Assembly: GCF_000499845.2 (NCBI RefSeq)
Contig: NC_023749.2
Location: 8,228,013 to 8,292,012 of the forward strand
DNA: 64,000 bases
Reading direction: 5' to 3'
Origin: Phaseolus vulgaris
Taxonomy: Eukaryota; Streptophyta; Magnoliopsida; Fabales; Fabaceae
The notes under the pieces were generated by a model. That model had not been told where the DNA came from. It searched no databases and saw only the letters and a program-made list of their open reading frames with translations. The position numbers and the translations under genes are program-made. Positions 36,040 through 49,863 of the stretch are shown in pieces. Within the stretch, counting starts at the first letter, position 1; each line of letters opens with the position of its first letter.

Positions 36040-37610
36040 TAGTCAAGCTTGTAAAGTCCCTCATCCCCTCTCTCTCAATAATTTTCTCTCTTTGCTCAAA
36101 TTCTCATCTCTATCCAAATTTGATTAAAAATATTTTTAATTGATCATAATTTCAAACACAGTAAGTTTTTTTTTATTCTAAAGATTTTTTTATTTTCTTT
36201 GTTTTCTTATGAATTTTCATCGATCGTAGTGAGAATATTTGAGAAAAGTAATCATCTCAATTTGGTTAAACTTATATTGAAATTTGGTTATGTTTGGATA
36301 CTTTACACTTGGTCTCTAGATTTTGAATAATTATTTTGTCTGAGCTGAATCTTTCTTTGAAATAAGGAATTACAAGAAAAATTATTTATGTTTTTTTTTA
36401 CAGAATCTTAAGATAGATAATTTAGATGCGAATGTGACTTGATTATAAGATTTTTATTTCTATGCACGAGTTGTATTTTGTTTGAAAATCGTTTGAATGT
36501 TGAAATTGAGTATTATTTGAGTTTAGACTTAAAAGATAATTGTTTTAAAACATTTTGAATGTATTTGATAATTGTATTTGCTAAACTAGTTTTGGCTAAA
36601 ATTGCATGAGGTGGTTGATTTTATGATATTCCGCTCATGCAAAAATAGAATAAAAATTCAAGTCTTGTTTTGGATCTCATTTTCATTCAAAGGAAGAATT
36701 TTTTACTCAAGAGAAAATAACACTGCAATTCAACCCTCTCAGTTAGATTTAGGCTCAAACGAGAAAGTTTTCGCTCAAGCTAAAATATGTGCTCAAACTA
36801 TTTCTTTTTTCTCTTCTTCTCTTTTAGTCTCTTAAATGGATTAAAGAATGTCATTAAAAATGAAAAAAATAAATATTAATTTTTGTATTTTTATTGATTT
36901 GAGGATTTGTGTAAATGAGTTATATTATAAAATAATGCTTATTGAAAATATTGTGAAATTTGTATGAATTTAGGGTCATACATATGGAATATATGTAAAA
37001 CCTTTGTTTGAGTCGTGTACTAAGTATTGACACCTATGTTGTAACACATAGTAAATTGTCTAAGTCACATAGAGTAAGATATCAGGTGATGAGAAGTTTA
37101 GGATGAGAGTTCTTGCATATACGTAGATGCATAACTTGGATTATATTGAACTTACAATGATCTATTACTCTTAGGTTTGTTTGTTAACCTAAATTTTAGA
37201 TTGAATCAAATGTTAGTATCTGATAGGACATATTTAATATGAATTTCTTGAAAGATGTTAGTTGATATTCTGTTTCTTAAATATAACTTATATATAGATC
37301 GATGTGTGATTTATATAGTTTTTGTATGTTGGTATCAAATGAAATTGACTGATTGTACTTTGTTAATTAAAATATCTTCTTTTATATACTTTTTCTTATT
37401 TTAAAAATTTATTTTAATAACTTACCCTTATATTTGTATTGTGAACTATGATGCCGATATTATGTACACAAATAGATATAAGTATACAAGGAGATATAAG
37501 TGTAGGTGTAGAAGTAGCATATAGAAAAGAATAAATATTTATATTTATTTTTCTACTTTTATATATATATATATGCGCGCGCCCTCTGTTGATATTTAAG
37601 TTATATTATG
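36040..37610 (+). mobile_element. Degenerate LTR related to the 6147-7545 insert
   Basis: The plus strand at 37016-37110 ('actaagtattgacaccta', 'ctaagtcacatagagtaag', 'atatcaggtgatgagaag') matches the minus strand at about 6710-6800, and 37147-37240 matches about 6560-6660. A CT-rich block near 36065-36120 also corresponds. Termini are not visible, so the borders are estimates. Confidence 0.45.
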
Positions 37611-38639
37611 TTTTTAAATAAGTTTTATATAAGTGTTATGGGTTTAGAGTATGAGTTGTAGTGTAACTACTTTTATTTTTAAAAATAAAAATTTATATTT
37701 TCATATCCGTTTTCATTAAATAATAAATATATATCTGTCAACGAAATAATATTTAATATATATATATATATATATATAAAATATTATCAATAATTTATAT
37801 TAAATAATATTTTTTATTTAATTTCATATAATAATAAAAAATTAGAATTCTATAATTGAATGTGAGGGTACACATTTTCATCCTATATCTAGTTTAAAAG
37901 GTTAAAACATGGCTCATACCGATGATTTTTTTTGTCAAAATTATAATAATTTTAGACGATTTTCGTGGCTACAAATTATTCATAATCCCTTATTCTAAAT
38001 CCTATGGAAGTGTGGAGAATAAAAATATATGTTCACAATTATATAATAAAACAAAACAAAAATGTTAACACGGTAAAACAAACCTCTATTCATCATAAAA
38101 CAGAAAATAAAAAAAATAAACACGTTTTACTTTGATTATCCTACAAATAGGAAAAGTACTTAATGCATAATTTAGTACACCCAAGTGTTATTTTCAACAA
38201 AAGGAAAAAAAAAAAGATCTCAATGATTAGTTATAAAATTGTGTATAAAAGTCTCACAAATCAGCCACTTATAAAAATTTACAATTTTAAATTTTGTAGT
38301 ACTTTTTTATTTACATTTTATGTGAGTGGTGTTAGACAATCTTTTATACTACATGGACTTAAATAGAGAATATCCATAAGTTTTGTTTCAATTATACTTT
38401 CAATTTGTCTCCTTAGCATTTGACTCTATAAAAAATGAGGTATGGTTTATGATATTCTCGTAATATTCTTTTCATGAATTACTTGCACACTCAAAGAAAT
38501 GAAATCCATTTGCTATATATAAGAAGAAATTAAGACGTAAGATAGCATCTACATCGCAATAATTTTCATATTTTCAACATGTTGTTGAAAACATTAGATG
38601 ACAAAAGAATTAATAATATATAAATAAACAAATTTATTA

Positions 38640-38990
38640 TTGTATTTGTATAAGGTTTATACAGTATCCGATTTGAATAATTGTTGTTTCTGGTTCCTCG
38701 GTTGCTCCTCTCTCGTCTTTGTAAGTGTTATGTAGTATAGTGAATGATACATTGATAAAAGTGTACCTTACTCACGTATAATAATGTTTATTTATAGTGC
38801 TAGAGTGAGTTATTTCGTTTATGAGCCGTATTTAATGTGTATCTTTGATAAAACAACATTACTTGATTTATCGCATGTTACCATATTGATTTATTAGCAT
38901 ATTACTTGATTTGTTGCATAACATTTTATTTTGTATTAATGTATTGAATCCATCTAATCAATCGACTTCCGATACCGAGTGATACGGATA
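38640..38990 (-). mobile_element. Possible degenerate LTR relic
   Basis: The minus strand carries CACTATAAATAAAC (near 38788-38801), then GTAAGGTAC and CACTATAC, in the same order as the segment at 11530-11990. No termini or coding sequence. Confidence 0.35.
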
Positions 38991-40398
38991 TGACCGGGAC
39001 AATTATCTTAAAATTTTAGATTTGATAGTATTATAAGTTTTTTTACTATTTATTAGTGTTGAAAACCTTTATTGTTTCCTCTAAAAATATTTTAAAAATA
39101 TAAAATAATATTAAAAAGTAAGTTTAAATTTAATCTATTTTCATAAAATTGATTTGTAAGGTAAATTTAATTATTATTATTATTATTATTATATAATGAA
39201 CACACACCACCTCACACGAACTCCCGTTAAGATAGAGTCTAAATAACTCTAATACTTTACTGAGAAAACTTTAAACTTAACTTAATTTTGTAGAATTACT
39301 CATAATGAGATTTACACTCACTTATATATTATGAAATGTATTTATCTTCTAATCGAAAATGATAAAGTAAAATAAGTCAAAATTAATTTCGCATATTAAT
39401 GAATTGTAGTAAACAAAACAAATTGACTTTGTCACAAACAAAGGTTGTCATTAAGAACCCTTCAATCCTTGCACTTAGATTAACAACACAACCTAAAAGG
39501 AAAATTAGGTTTAGACAAGACAAAAGAAAATACTTTTCAAATAGAAAAGGGTAGAAGTCCACAAAGGATTTAATCAATTTTATAATAATCAACGTGCAAA
39601 AAAAATAGAATTATGAGGGCAGTCCAATGAAAGTTGCAAGTTCTGTAACCAATGGAAACTGGATTATCTCTCTCATTTGCCATGTTTTGTGATATAGGGT
39701 TCATGTGAGGGAGGTCTTAAGTGGGGATGAGTTCTAGCTATACCTCTTCTCAGTTGACTTCTTGTCTATAATTTTAAAAGAAAATTTCAAAACTCTTTTA
39801 AATTTTCAAGATGTAAGTGTTTTTAAAAGATGTGTTTAGAAAGTACTTGAAGTTAAAATGCGAAATCAAACACTTTCAAATTAAAATATTTTTTAGCAGT
39901 ATGTTCTTAAATATAGTATCTCTTTTATATTTTTATTGGAGAAAAAATCATTTAATAGATTGAGAAGTTTAAAGCAAGCTAGGGTTTTACCACTTTAAAA
40001 TTGAGAGTTTTAATTATGATACCTCAGATAAGTTTTTTTTTATCCATAATTGAACACATGTGTATAATCAATTATACCCAATGTTAATTAGTTTTATATA
40101 ATTAAAAAATATCAAAATTTATAAATTAAAAAAAGTATATTATTTATAAAAAGGTATATCCACACTAAATTTGAAGTTTACATTCAACATTTATCATTTT
40201 AAACTCCTGAACCTATAAAATATCAAGATCTTACCATTTATTAAAAATTCAATTTCAAAATAAATGATTTATATTAATAAAATCTATTAAATTATATATA
40301 AAGGGGGTGAACTCAGTATTCGGATAATCTGTAACTATCCATAAGTCGTAACATAGAAAAATACAAAATTATGATAATTATTTGGCTGCTTCTGCAAC

Positions 40399-40410
40399 TT
40401 TATATAAAGA
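40399..40410 (+). promoter_or_regulatory. TATA-like box of the STOP-like gene
   Basis: 'tttatataaaga' lies about 150 bp upstream of the ATG at 40558, a usual distance allowing a 5' leader of roughly 120 nt. Confidence 0.5.
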
Positions 40411-40557
40411 ACGTTCCCTCCACACAACCTCGCAGTGTGTACAACATTTTCTTTTTTGTATGATCCAAGTCAAAGCCAATCTTCACAAGGAAAACTAAGA
40501 TTTGAAACCATATAGCTCACACTTTCAGGGGTTTGTTGAAGGAAGATTAATTCAACA

Positions 40558-41697
40558 ATGATGCCAAAGGCTACATCTACCTCCACAAACGATTTTCAAG
40601 CTCTTCACATGTTTCCTGTGAATGAATATTTGGTTTCATCGTCTCTTGAACTAAGCTCTTCCTCAGCTTCACACTCTTCTACCTCCCTCCTCTGCTATCT
40701 TTCTCTTCTGAAGGACAAGCTAGGTCAGCTGCAGAACCTGGTTGATGTTTTTGTGTCCCCTCAACATAACCTACCCGAGTCAACTCCCATGGCAATCTCC
40801 ACCATGAACTCAACACTCCAAGAAATCATAGTGGCAGCCACTTCAATGAGATTCACCTGTCAGCAAATGACTCTCGGTTCCTCTTCAGGTACTAGTAATA
40901 TTGCTGATGAATTGCACCGAAACCAGAATCAGCAACAACTTGATCATGATAGATTGTTATCATTATCACCTCATCATCCATCAAACTTTGGAAACAACAA
41001 TAGGGGTATGGTTAGTATGAGTAGCATTAGCATGAGCTCAGATATGATTAAAGGGCAAAGTGATTTCTTGTCAAGTATTGAAGGAGGGGCACTGGATTGG
41101 TTTGCTGAAAGCTATAACAATAACAATAGTGGAGATTGTAACATTAAGGATGAAGAAGCCGACATCAACGTGATGGTGGAGAGTGATATAATCGAATTGG
41201 ATGCTGCGGATTTGTTGGCAAAGTACTCGTACTTTTGCCAAGTGTGTGGGAAAGGATTCAAGCGTGATGCGAATTTGAGGATGCACATGAGGGCTCATGG
41301 GGAAGAGTACAAAACAACTGCAGCCTTGAGCAACCCAATGAAAAGCAGGGATAGTTTATTGGGTGAGGGAAGTTCCACCAAGAAATTTTCGTGCCCTCAA
41401 GAAGGGTGCAGGTGGAACCAAAAACATGCCAAGTTCCAGCCCTTGAAGTCAATGATTTGTGCTAAAAACCATTACAAGAGGAGCCACTGCCCCAAGATGT
41501 ACGTGTGCAATAGGTGCAACCATAAACAGTTTTCGGTTCTTTCTGATTTGAGGACACATGAGAAGCACTGTGGGGACCCCAAGTGGCAGTGCTCGTGTGG
41601 CACAACGTTTTCTAGGAAAGACAAGCTCATGGGCCATGTTGCTTTGTTCGTGGGGCACACCCCAGCTATTCATGGCTTTTCAAGATATGTTCGATGA
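40558..41697 (+). CDS. STOP1/STOP2-like C2H2 zinc-finger transcription factor
   Basis: Intronless, 379 residues. Four C-terminal zinc fingers follow the order and spacing of the STOP family: finger 1 C227, C230, H243, H247; finger 2 C279, C284 with H305, H310 in a long loop; finger 3 C317, C320, H334, C338; finger 4 C345, C347, H360, H366. The N-terminal half (1-215) is Ser/Asn-rich and low in conserved motifs. STOP proteins are nuclear factors for proton and aluminium tolerance, acting on genes such as malate transporters. The length is closer to Arabidopsis STOP2 than to the longer STOP1, so STOP2-like is preferred. Two ATGs are adjacent (MM); either may start. The downstream 3' flank is AT-rich. 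Confidence 0.88.
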   Translation: MMPKATSTSTNDFQALHMFPVNEYLVSSSLELSSSSASHSSTSLLCYLSLLKDKLGQLQNLVDVFVSPQHNLPESTPMAISTMNSTLQEIIVAATSMRFTCQQMTLGSSSGTSNIADELHRNQNQQQLDHDRLLSLSPHHPSNFGNNNRGMVSMSSISMSSDMIKGQSDFLSSIEGGALDWFAESYNNNNSGDCNIKDEEADINVMVESDIIELDAADLLAKYSYFCQVCGKGFKRDANLRMHMRAHGEEYKTTAALSNPMKSRDSLLGEGSSTKKFSCPQEGCRWNQKHAKFQPLKSMICAKNHYKRSHCPKMYVCNRCNHKQFSVLSDLRTHEKHCGDPKWQCSCGTTFSRKDKLMGHVALFVGHTPAIHGFSRYVR

Positions 41698-44600
41698 TTG
41701 GTCATGAAGAGATGCTAACTCTTGCACTTTCATGTTAGTACTCTATTTTCATGTAATCGATTATGTACATTCACGTAACATTTTGTATATTAAAAGTGCT
41801 AAAATAATGGTTTTGCCTCAAAAACTAGCTAAATAATTATTGCTGAGTGCTTGTACTAACATTTTCGTCTCTTGTTATTTTAGGTGTTTGGGAGTGTGAT
41901 TCGAGCATGCTCACTGCACAAAATTCGGTTCGGTTGCAACTTTGCTGCCATAATTATTGTTGACATTTGGTATATATATAGTTCCTGAGCAATAGCCAAT
42001 ATTACTCCAATTTGGTTTGTGCCTTATCACTGTCGTATATATGGTTTTCTTGTCTGTTAGTTTTAAATTTTTCTTCTGTTTTTTTATTTCTTGGGTTTGT
42101 CTTCTATACGCTGAGTAGGGTGTAATGAACTATATAATGTTGCTCATGGATATGATAATCTCAGTTTTGTTCTGTAAGTACGAAAGGAGAATATCAATCA
42201 CTGGGTATGCTTTGGACTAAAATAAATATATGTATATATATATGTATGTATGTATGATTATGTATATAGATAAGTGTATGCATTGATAGTAGTATCTGAG
42301 ACAATTCTAAGAGCATGTTCATCTGTAATATTTCCACATTTAGCACTAGTGCTAACCAGGTCAGCCCCGACCTAGGTAGGGTTCTTGGTAAAGAAGAGGG
42401 ACCTAAAAATTTAAATTGTGAGGTAAATTTTAATTAATTAGTTATTTGTTTTTGTTTTACTTTGCAATTTGAATAATTTATGGTGTAAGTTTTCAAAAAG
42501 GCTTTTAATTTTTCCATCTTAAAGAATTTTCATTTTCTTTTCATCTTCCTAATTTAGTTATATTGTGATTCGCATATTTATAAAATTTAGTAAAAGCTTT
42601 ATTTTATTGTTACTTATTAACTTTATATAACTAATAAAAAAAGCATTAAGCTAGGTGGGAGATCTCACACCTATAAAATATAAAAATCTTTCATAAAATA
42701 TAAAAATCTTTCATAAAATATAAAAATCTTTCATGTAATATATAAGTGAGTACAAACTTCACTTTATAAACCAATTTGTAAGGTTGAGTTAGACTTATTC
42801 ACTTCTTAATATGATATCAGAGTCAGATAGAGTCTATTATAACGAGATTTTGTTAGGATGATCATATCACCTTAGACCGTTATTGGATCAAATCATCTTA
42901 CCATACTATTATCGGATCAGGTCCTGCTATTAGACCGTTATCGGATCAGGTCACCTGCTATTAGACCGTTATCGGATCACCTTTAAATATATAGTCTATC
43001 ACACAAGATTTTTCATAATATATAAGTGAATGCAAATCTCACTTTATGAATCTCGATTTTATAACATTAAGTTAGGTGTAAAATACGTTTATTAATAAGA
43101 TAAGATAAAAATATAATTATGTATAAAATAAAGTTAAAAAAAATTAGCTAAAAATAAAGTAAAATAAGTTGAAAAGAAATATAATGGATAAAAATAAAAG
43201 AAAATTAGAATAAAATGGATTATGTAGATATATAATAATATGTGAGATAATATTGAAAAGTTTATGCTGATAAAAAAAATATTGAAAAGTTTATCTTCAA
43301 TTATTTGGTTGAATAGAAAACAAATGAAGAAGGAGAAAAAATAAATTATATGAGAAATATTTTTATATTAATAAAAACTTATAATTATTGAATGTTTTGG
43401 TATATTTTTTATTTAAATTTTAAAATTAAAATAATTTTTTTCCCAATGGTATAGCTTTTCAACAAAAAGAATAATAAAAAAAATCACTCCTAAAGAAAAG
43501 TTAGAACACTAAATTCCATGGCTAATTGGGATGAAACCTATTTGTAAAATTTCTCATTTTATTTTTTATTTTTTTCATAAATAGACAAAAGTTTTTTTTA
43601 AAAAAAAAAGACAAAAGAAGTTAATAACTTCCATCATAGTTTCATCCTCCATATTTCAATTTAAGGAAACAATGTGCTAAGTTGTTGTGTCTTTTGGGGT
43701 ATTTTTTATTATAAAATTCAGGTATAGGATTGATCTCAATGCTCAAAGAGTACATGGAAGAAGTTAGAAATTATCTTCCAACAAATTCTTCTCTTAATAA
43801 TATGATTTAGAGTGTGTTTAGTTATCACAGCTTCTAAACTAGTTTGGTATTTTAGACTTCTTTTATTTATATTTTATTTATTTAATAAAAAATTACTAAT
43901 TTATTTATTTATTAACTAAATGAGTCGACTGGTTAAAAAAATCAATTTACTTTAACCTACCAAGGTGTGGTAGGCTGAGTTAAATTATAATTTTAAAAAA
44001 ATTAAGTAGAATGAACTCATTTTAACTTTACTCAATTTAACACCTCCGTTGTTGGACGGTTAAATAGATTTTTTTTTAAAAAAAATTGCATACAAGTGTG
44101 TAAAAAGTTAACAAAAATATTTTACATTCAATTTTACTCGTCATAAATTTGAAAGTATAAAAAAAAACTTCAAACAACTATTAAATTAAGATATACTAAA
44201 TGAATAGAACGTAAAAAAAAAAAATAGGATGATGATATTTTGACACTTATCTACTTTACACTCACAACAAAATATAATATTAATATTTATAATAAAAAAA
44301 TTAAAAAATCTCTTTAATAAAAATATAGATAAAATGTTAAATTAATTTTTAAAATTAAAAAAATTAAAATATTAATATTTAATAGAGTGTGGAGTGGAGC
44401 ATGAAGGAGGGGTGAGGTGTCAGAAAGCCATTTTCCCAATAAATATAAACTGACACTTTGTTAGTTACATAAAAAAAATTGATGATATAAAAAATCCATC
44501 CAGTCGTTTACTGATGAGAAAAACTTTAATAATCTAAAATTTGAAACAAAAACAAAAATTATTTTTACTTTCATATTATAGTACAGGAACTAAAACCATA

Positions 44601-45422
44601 TTTTAACCCTAATTTTTAATATTTTTAAATACTAAATCACAACAAACTAAAAAGATATATTCTTTTTAGTAAGCACTAAAAAATATTTTAAATAACTTTG
44701 TAAATTCGATTAAATAGACATATTACTCTTTTAATACATCTATAAAATATACATCAGAATTATATGATCAATTTAATATACAATGAACAAAATATTTTAA
44801 GGGATAGAAAATTAAATTAGAAGTTTGATACATAAAAAAAATCAATTGATTTTTCAATTATTTGTTTGGTTAACTTTCATGGTTGGAATAATTGACCATG
44901 TAAGTTTTCACAAAAATATTAATCATCTGAAAGATATTAATGATTTTTTTTTCTCATAATCATGTTATAGATATAGAGTATCCATCAATTTTATGTTATT
45001 AAGATCTGTCATACATTATTATTTAATATTTAATAAAAGAAAAAACCAGGAAAATTGTTTTTTCATATTTATCTTTATCCTCTCCAAAACTCAATAAATA
45101 TTGTGTTCTTTATTATACTTAATTGAGACTGTTTATGTTAAAGTTCTCACGTCACTTAGAGATAAATAAGTCTCATAATACACAATACATATGTAGATAT
45201 AAGTACAGAATACATTATAAGTCAAAGTCAAGATTATAAGTCGAGAGATTTTGTGTTAGACTTAAAGTATAGTGTATACAAAACTTTAAAACCATGGTTA
45301 TGTGCATTGAATTTAGTGATAAAACCAAGGCTATGTAGATTTGAGCTCTTTTCATCAAAATAGTATGCATACATGTAATTTTTCTTCAACTCTATTTACA
45401 ATTAACAAGTGGAAATCAGTGT
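41698..45422. other. Intergenic with dispersed and tandem repeats
   Basis: No gene. Three copies of a 22-bp repeat ('tataaaaatctttcataaaa') lie at about 42671-42736. A 'tagaccgttatcggatca' tandem repeat lies at about 42872-42980. Both sit inside a longer repeat of the 'tataagtgag...actttata' type also seen near 25.7, 39.1 and 45.2 kb. Confidence 0.55.
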
Positions 45423-48400
45423 TTATTCTATTTCGGCATGCACGTAATCGACAAATTCAAAATTCTTTTGGAGTTGGTTTAGTGCAAAAGCTAAGGCTGC
45501 GCTCACAACTGCAAATCCAGCCAAAAGAACACGCAACCGAACATCTGCTGGAATCCCTGATGTTGCACAAAACACAACTGTTGAACCAATTAGGACTTTC
45601 TGCCATATTTGGAATCCCTCATAAGCTCCTTTACATGATGAACACTTGAGAGTATGCTGTTCAAATCTATCCAACATCTACATAACCAAAAATAAAATGT
45701 TTCATTTAGTTTGTGTGGTTAGTAGAGAAATGATAACAACACACTCTATAATCAAGTCAAAATAAATGCAGGTCTTATTCCTGGTTTTGTAGGTGAAGTG
45801 AATTTTCTAGGATAAATTTGAGAGTTAAAATGAGTGCAATAAAGAGTCTGTTCTTAACATTTCTCATTGTTCAAACTGAAAATCTTGGATCATGTTGATT
45901 GTACCTCACGTTTCGATAAAACAGTTGATGGCAATGGCTGGTCGCTGCTGTTGCCAAACCATTCTGGTTGGCCATTGCCATGTCGTCTCAACCAGTTTCG
46001 AAACGCCAAGACAAAGCGATCTGCTTGTGTTGGTGTGAAGGTGATGCTGGTGTACTGTTTGTTAATGTCAGCTCCTTCCTTGGTTTGTGAAAGGAAGATT
46101 TTCTCTTGGCCTTGAAGGACTATCATGTCGCCATCATATACCTTGTTCGAAGTCCAATGCTCATACCATCTGGGAACTACCTGAGACAAGTGTAAAGCCA
46201 AAACTGAGATCCCAAGTTACATTAAGCATTCATGAAATTGAATGCAGAAAATATGATTACTCAGAAGAGAACTATAGAGATACAGAAACAATATGGTAGG
46301 ATAAGATTATTGTGTTCAGAAATATTCCAATCAATACTTCGCTCACCAATGACATGATATAAAACAATATATACTATTGGTTTTGTAAATGATATTAGCT
46401 AATGTATTACTCAAAGTCCCAATGATTTTCAATTCTACAGATTTCATGAAATTGTTTAAATAAACCACGTCTCGCATAACTTGTTAAGTCTCAATCCCTC
46501 ATTATCACTAACATTTTCCATGTCAACATAGAAGTAAAATTTTCATCTTCTACTGCTCATGAAAGAATAAAATTATTCAAAAAATTATTTTATTCACTTG
46601 CTCCACTAACAGGGAAGACATTCAAATTCTAACACCTTTACAACAACTTCAAAAGTAAGAAAAACTAAGCCACTTTCCACATTATTGAGATGAATCTCAG
46701 TTGTCATAATAAACCAACATTTTATGTCAACTTGTAACAAAGCATGTAATTATATTGTAGGTCCTAAGAGGAAAGCATAGGGTGCTTTTTCAGACACTTT
46801 TGAAACCTTTTGCCGAACAAATAAATGTTTAATAGTGTTCTTAGTTCAGGTATTCTTCCAAATAGACAAATTCTTTCACCTTTCCACAAGGATTTAGACT
46901 ACAAAATTAGCTACACCATAAACATACGGACAGAACAAGTTCTCTAGATAAATCAGTGAAAGAACATTGAAATTAAGCAAACTGGAGCCTGTATTTTTAA
47001 TCAAACAGAAGAATAATGACAGCATAGACCATAGAAATCTTACTTGCCACCAGGAAGGCCCTGGTACTGAGAACTGGAAGAAGTTTCGAGCACTGCAAAC
47101 TATGGAGCGAGTCTTACCAGGAGCCATGGGAATATTGAAGGAACATATCCATACAACCCATTTCTGGTCACCAACTACAGGGAGTTTGGTATCAATCTCA
47201 ATTCTGCAATAACAATGCCAAGTATATTGAGCTTTAGTAGCAACAATTGAAGAAGAGAACAACAGCACTTAGGACGAAGTAATAGTTATCTGAAATGCAT
47301 CTTTAATATACATATAAACATTTAATAAGGATGCAGTAAGGCATATATACCTCCAACATCATTCACTCACATATCAAATACCTACTTAAATTGGCTATCC
47401 TTTCCAAGAACCTCACATACTACATACTACAATGTGTGTTAAGGTTTAATTAGAAAGTTATACATTTTCCATATTACTTCCCAGTTGTCCTTTAGAGGGT
47501 GAAAAAGGAAAGAAATTCAGAAAGGAAAAAAAAGATAAGATATATGGAAACCCTCCAAATTGATTGTCTGATACTGAATTATCTACTTATTGAGGAAGCT
47601 TTGATGGATAAAACTTCATATTTCATTAGTATTCGAGACAAGAAGCGTAGGACTGATTGTGTGATACTCAAAAGCTATCCAAATTATGGCCTTAAATTAA
47701 AATTGAGAACAAATCTTTTGGCCCTAAACACTCATAGAATCCATATAATTCCTTCATTGTTAAAACTGGAACTAAATAATGCACACGAGAACAATGCAAA
47801 AGTCATTGGCTTACTTGTTTATATAATAACAAGGTGCAACAAATTTGGCACTGATCTTAGGGTTCCCTTCATTCGCTCCAGAGAAGCCCCATGAACCACG
47901 AGAATCCATCTTGAATGGCAGAGGCTTGGCTCTGTCTCTCCTTCCTGTGACCTGTAAGTGTGGACCATATTTATGTTAGTGATTGGGATAATCTCGAGTA
48001 CCTATCAATACCAAACAATTTCCACTTTTGCAACTGCTTATCTAACAAGAAGACTCTAAATTAAAAATCCATAGTAAGAAGCAATATGGTAAATAAAAAA
48101 AACTTAATTACAGGGCCACAAATAGTTAAAGCACATCTACAAGCTTCAATTAATCCTACATTTGGAACATCAGGTAAAGTTTAAATTCCTATACAGTAAC
48201 TTGGACAGTGAGAATATCGTGATATCCTGTTCAATTGAAACATCGCTCATCATGAAGAAGGTTTCTCAAAGTTTTTAAAGTATGCTAATCATATGACGGT
48301 TTCAGTGAGTGAAGATGTATAATAAAAGAAACCAACCCAAATTTTCTTCCTGCTAACATTTTTTGAGTATATTTAACAAACTCCACTTACACCAGGATCA

Positions 48401-49863
48401 AATAAAATATCTTCAATATGCACACCAAATTAAAATAAAATGCCTGCACTTAAAAGTCAAGTTGAAGGGTGTCATTTGTACCTTGTGATGAGCAAAATCA
48501 ATGTGAGAAGGATCAGAGACATTCTCCATTAGAGTATCATAACCATAGAACAGATCACGCTGAATGTTGACCGTGGCAAACTCCTGTTTTTCATAGTCAT
48601 CAGGCAACCTAAACAAACAAATTTAGCATATAGTTCAATAAAACATTCCATAATAAAACATTCCATAATGAACATAGAATATAAACACAAGACACCATTG
48701 ATTATAAGGGACCCAATTACGATTAGTTTAATGTTACTACTCAGACAAGACCATACAGAATTAAATAAATTACATTGGAGGCTTGGAGGCACTTGCTTTC
48801 TCCCAACCATTTTCATCAGGCCAAACAAAGAGTAAGCCCTGAGACACTAGAGTAGGGAACCTAGTGGCACACGCTTTAGGAGATCGAATAGCACGTGCTT
48901 CTGGGCCTTCAGATGCAGCCTGAGGAATCTTAACACAAGATCCACAACCATCAAAAGACCACCCATGATAAGAACACTGCAACTTTCCATCTTCATCAAT
49001 CCTTCCTTCCTACGAAAACCAAACACCCAATTTTTTATCACAAAAACTAAAAGGAAACTAATAAAGCCAAAAAAAGTACATATAATAAGTCACTCTCACT
49101 CCATAAGTTACTTTTTTTTCCTGGTTGATTTATATTCAAAATTAAATTCTAAGATGTATCAGATATCCTACTTCCTTTGGTTTGTTAGGTCATCCATTAC
49201 CGAGTCATTATTAAACCACTTGATTTGCAAATTTGACACCTTTGAAATATTCAGCTCTCGGTATCAGAAAGATAGATTTTACATTTGAGTAGTGAATTAC
49301 CCAAATTATCATATATAAAATAGATTAATTTGAGCTTAAACCCTCAAAGAAAAATAATATATATATATATAGATAGATAGATAAATAGAGAGAGAGAGAG
49401 AGATACTCACAGATAAAGGGGCAAGACGATGGGGGCATTTGTCATCAAAAGCCACCCATTGGGAAATGGCCTTGTCGTACCAGAGCACGATTTCACGACC
49501 CAGAAGCTGAAACGGTGTGGGCAAGAGAGGGTTCAGATCCTCAATTAACGAAACAGGGTACCAGTGATCCCTCCAGGAGAACTTAGAGGAAGAGCTCTCC
49601 TCGTTAAACTCTTCCTCGGTCTCCCCCCTTTCGGTTTCAGGGAACGATTGATCGGTTTCAACCGTTGAGGGTGGCGCGGCAACGCGTGCAGGAGTAAGCA
49701 GAAGGCTTGTTCCGCTTCTGGGTCGAGTTTGTTTCGTGAAAAATTGCGTACCCTTGTTCGAGAAGAAGGGAAAGGAATTCACTTTGTTGGTGATGGGTTT
49801 GCTTATTGGGGAGAAAAACGTGAGTGTGGTTGATAACGCAGAGATGGAGTGTGAGAGTGCCAT
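45423..49863 (-). CDS. Protochlorophyllide-dependent translocon component 52-like Rieske oxygenase (PTC52/ACD1-like)
   Basis: Seven GT-AG exons on the minus strand: 49411-49863, 48774-49009, 48482-48608, 47815-47951, 47044-47203, 45905-46180, 45423-45677. They sum to 1644 nt, 547 residues. The N-terminus is Ser/Thr-rich, consistent with a transit peptide. The Rieske [2Fe-2S] ligands are C143/H145 (CPHR) and C163/H166 (CSYHGW), split between exons 1 and 2. The mononuclear iron motif NVSDPSHIDFAH gives N259, D262, H265 and H270. A C-terminal CSSC (475-478) and two hydrophobic helices (about 491-506, 512-530) match the PAO/TIC55/PTC52 family of envelope or thylakoid oxygenases. PTC52 has been linked to protochlorophyllide a oxygenation and NADPH:Pchlide oxidoreductase A import; PAO and TIC55 are close relatives. 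The start is the first ATG in frame (49863). All joins keep phase, so it looks functional. Confidence 0.9.

Larger units (their letters stand above)
34859..40557. other. Intergenic with LTR relics and microsatellites
   Basis: No gene. It contains a 26-bp tandem duplication at about 35374-35425, an LTR relic at 36040-37610, (AT)n tracts at about 37560 (followed by GCGCGCGC) and 37759-37779, a second LTR relic at 38640-38990, and an (ATT)n tract near 39171-39190. Confidence 0.5.

Noticed and set aside
36602..36835. 77-codon plus-strand frame
   Set aside because: Lies in a degenerate LTR relic and shows no domain.
47499..47894. 131-codon plus-strand frame within the PTC52-like gene
   Set aside because: It spans an intron and part of exon 4 of the minus-strand gene and has no domain.
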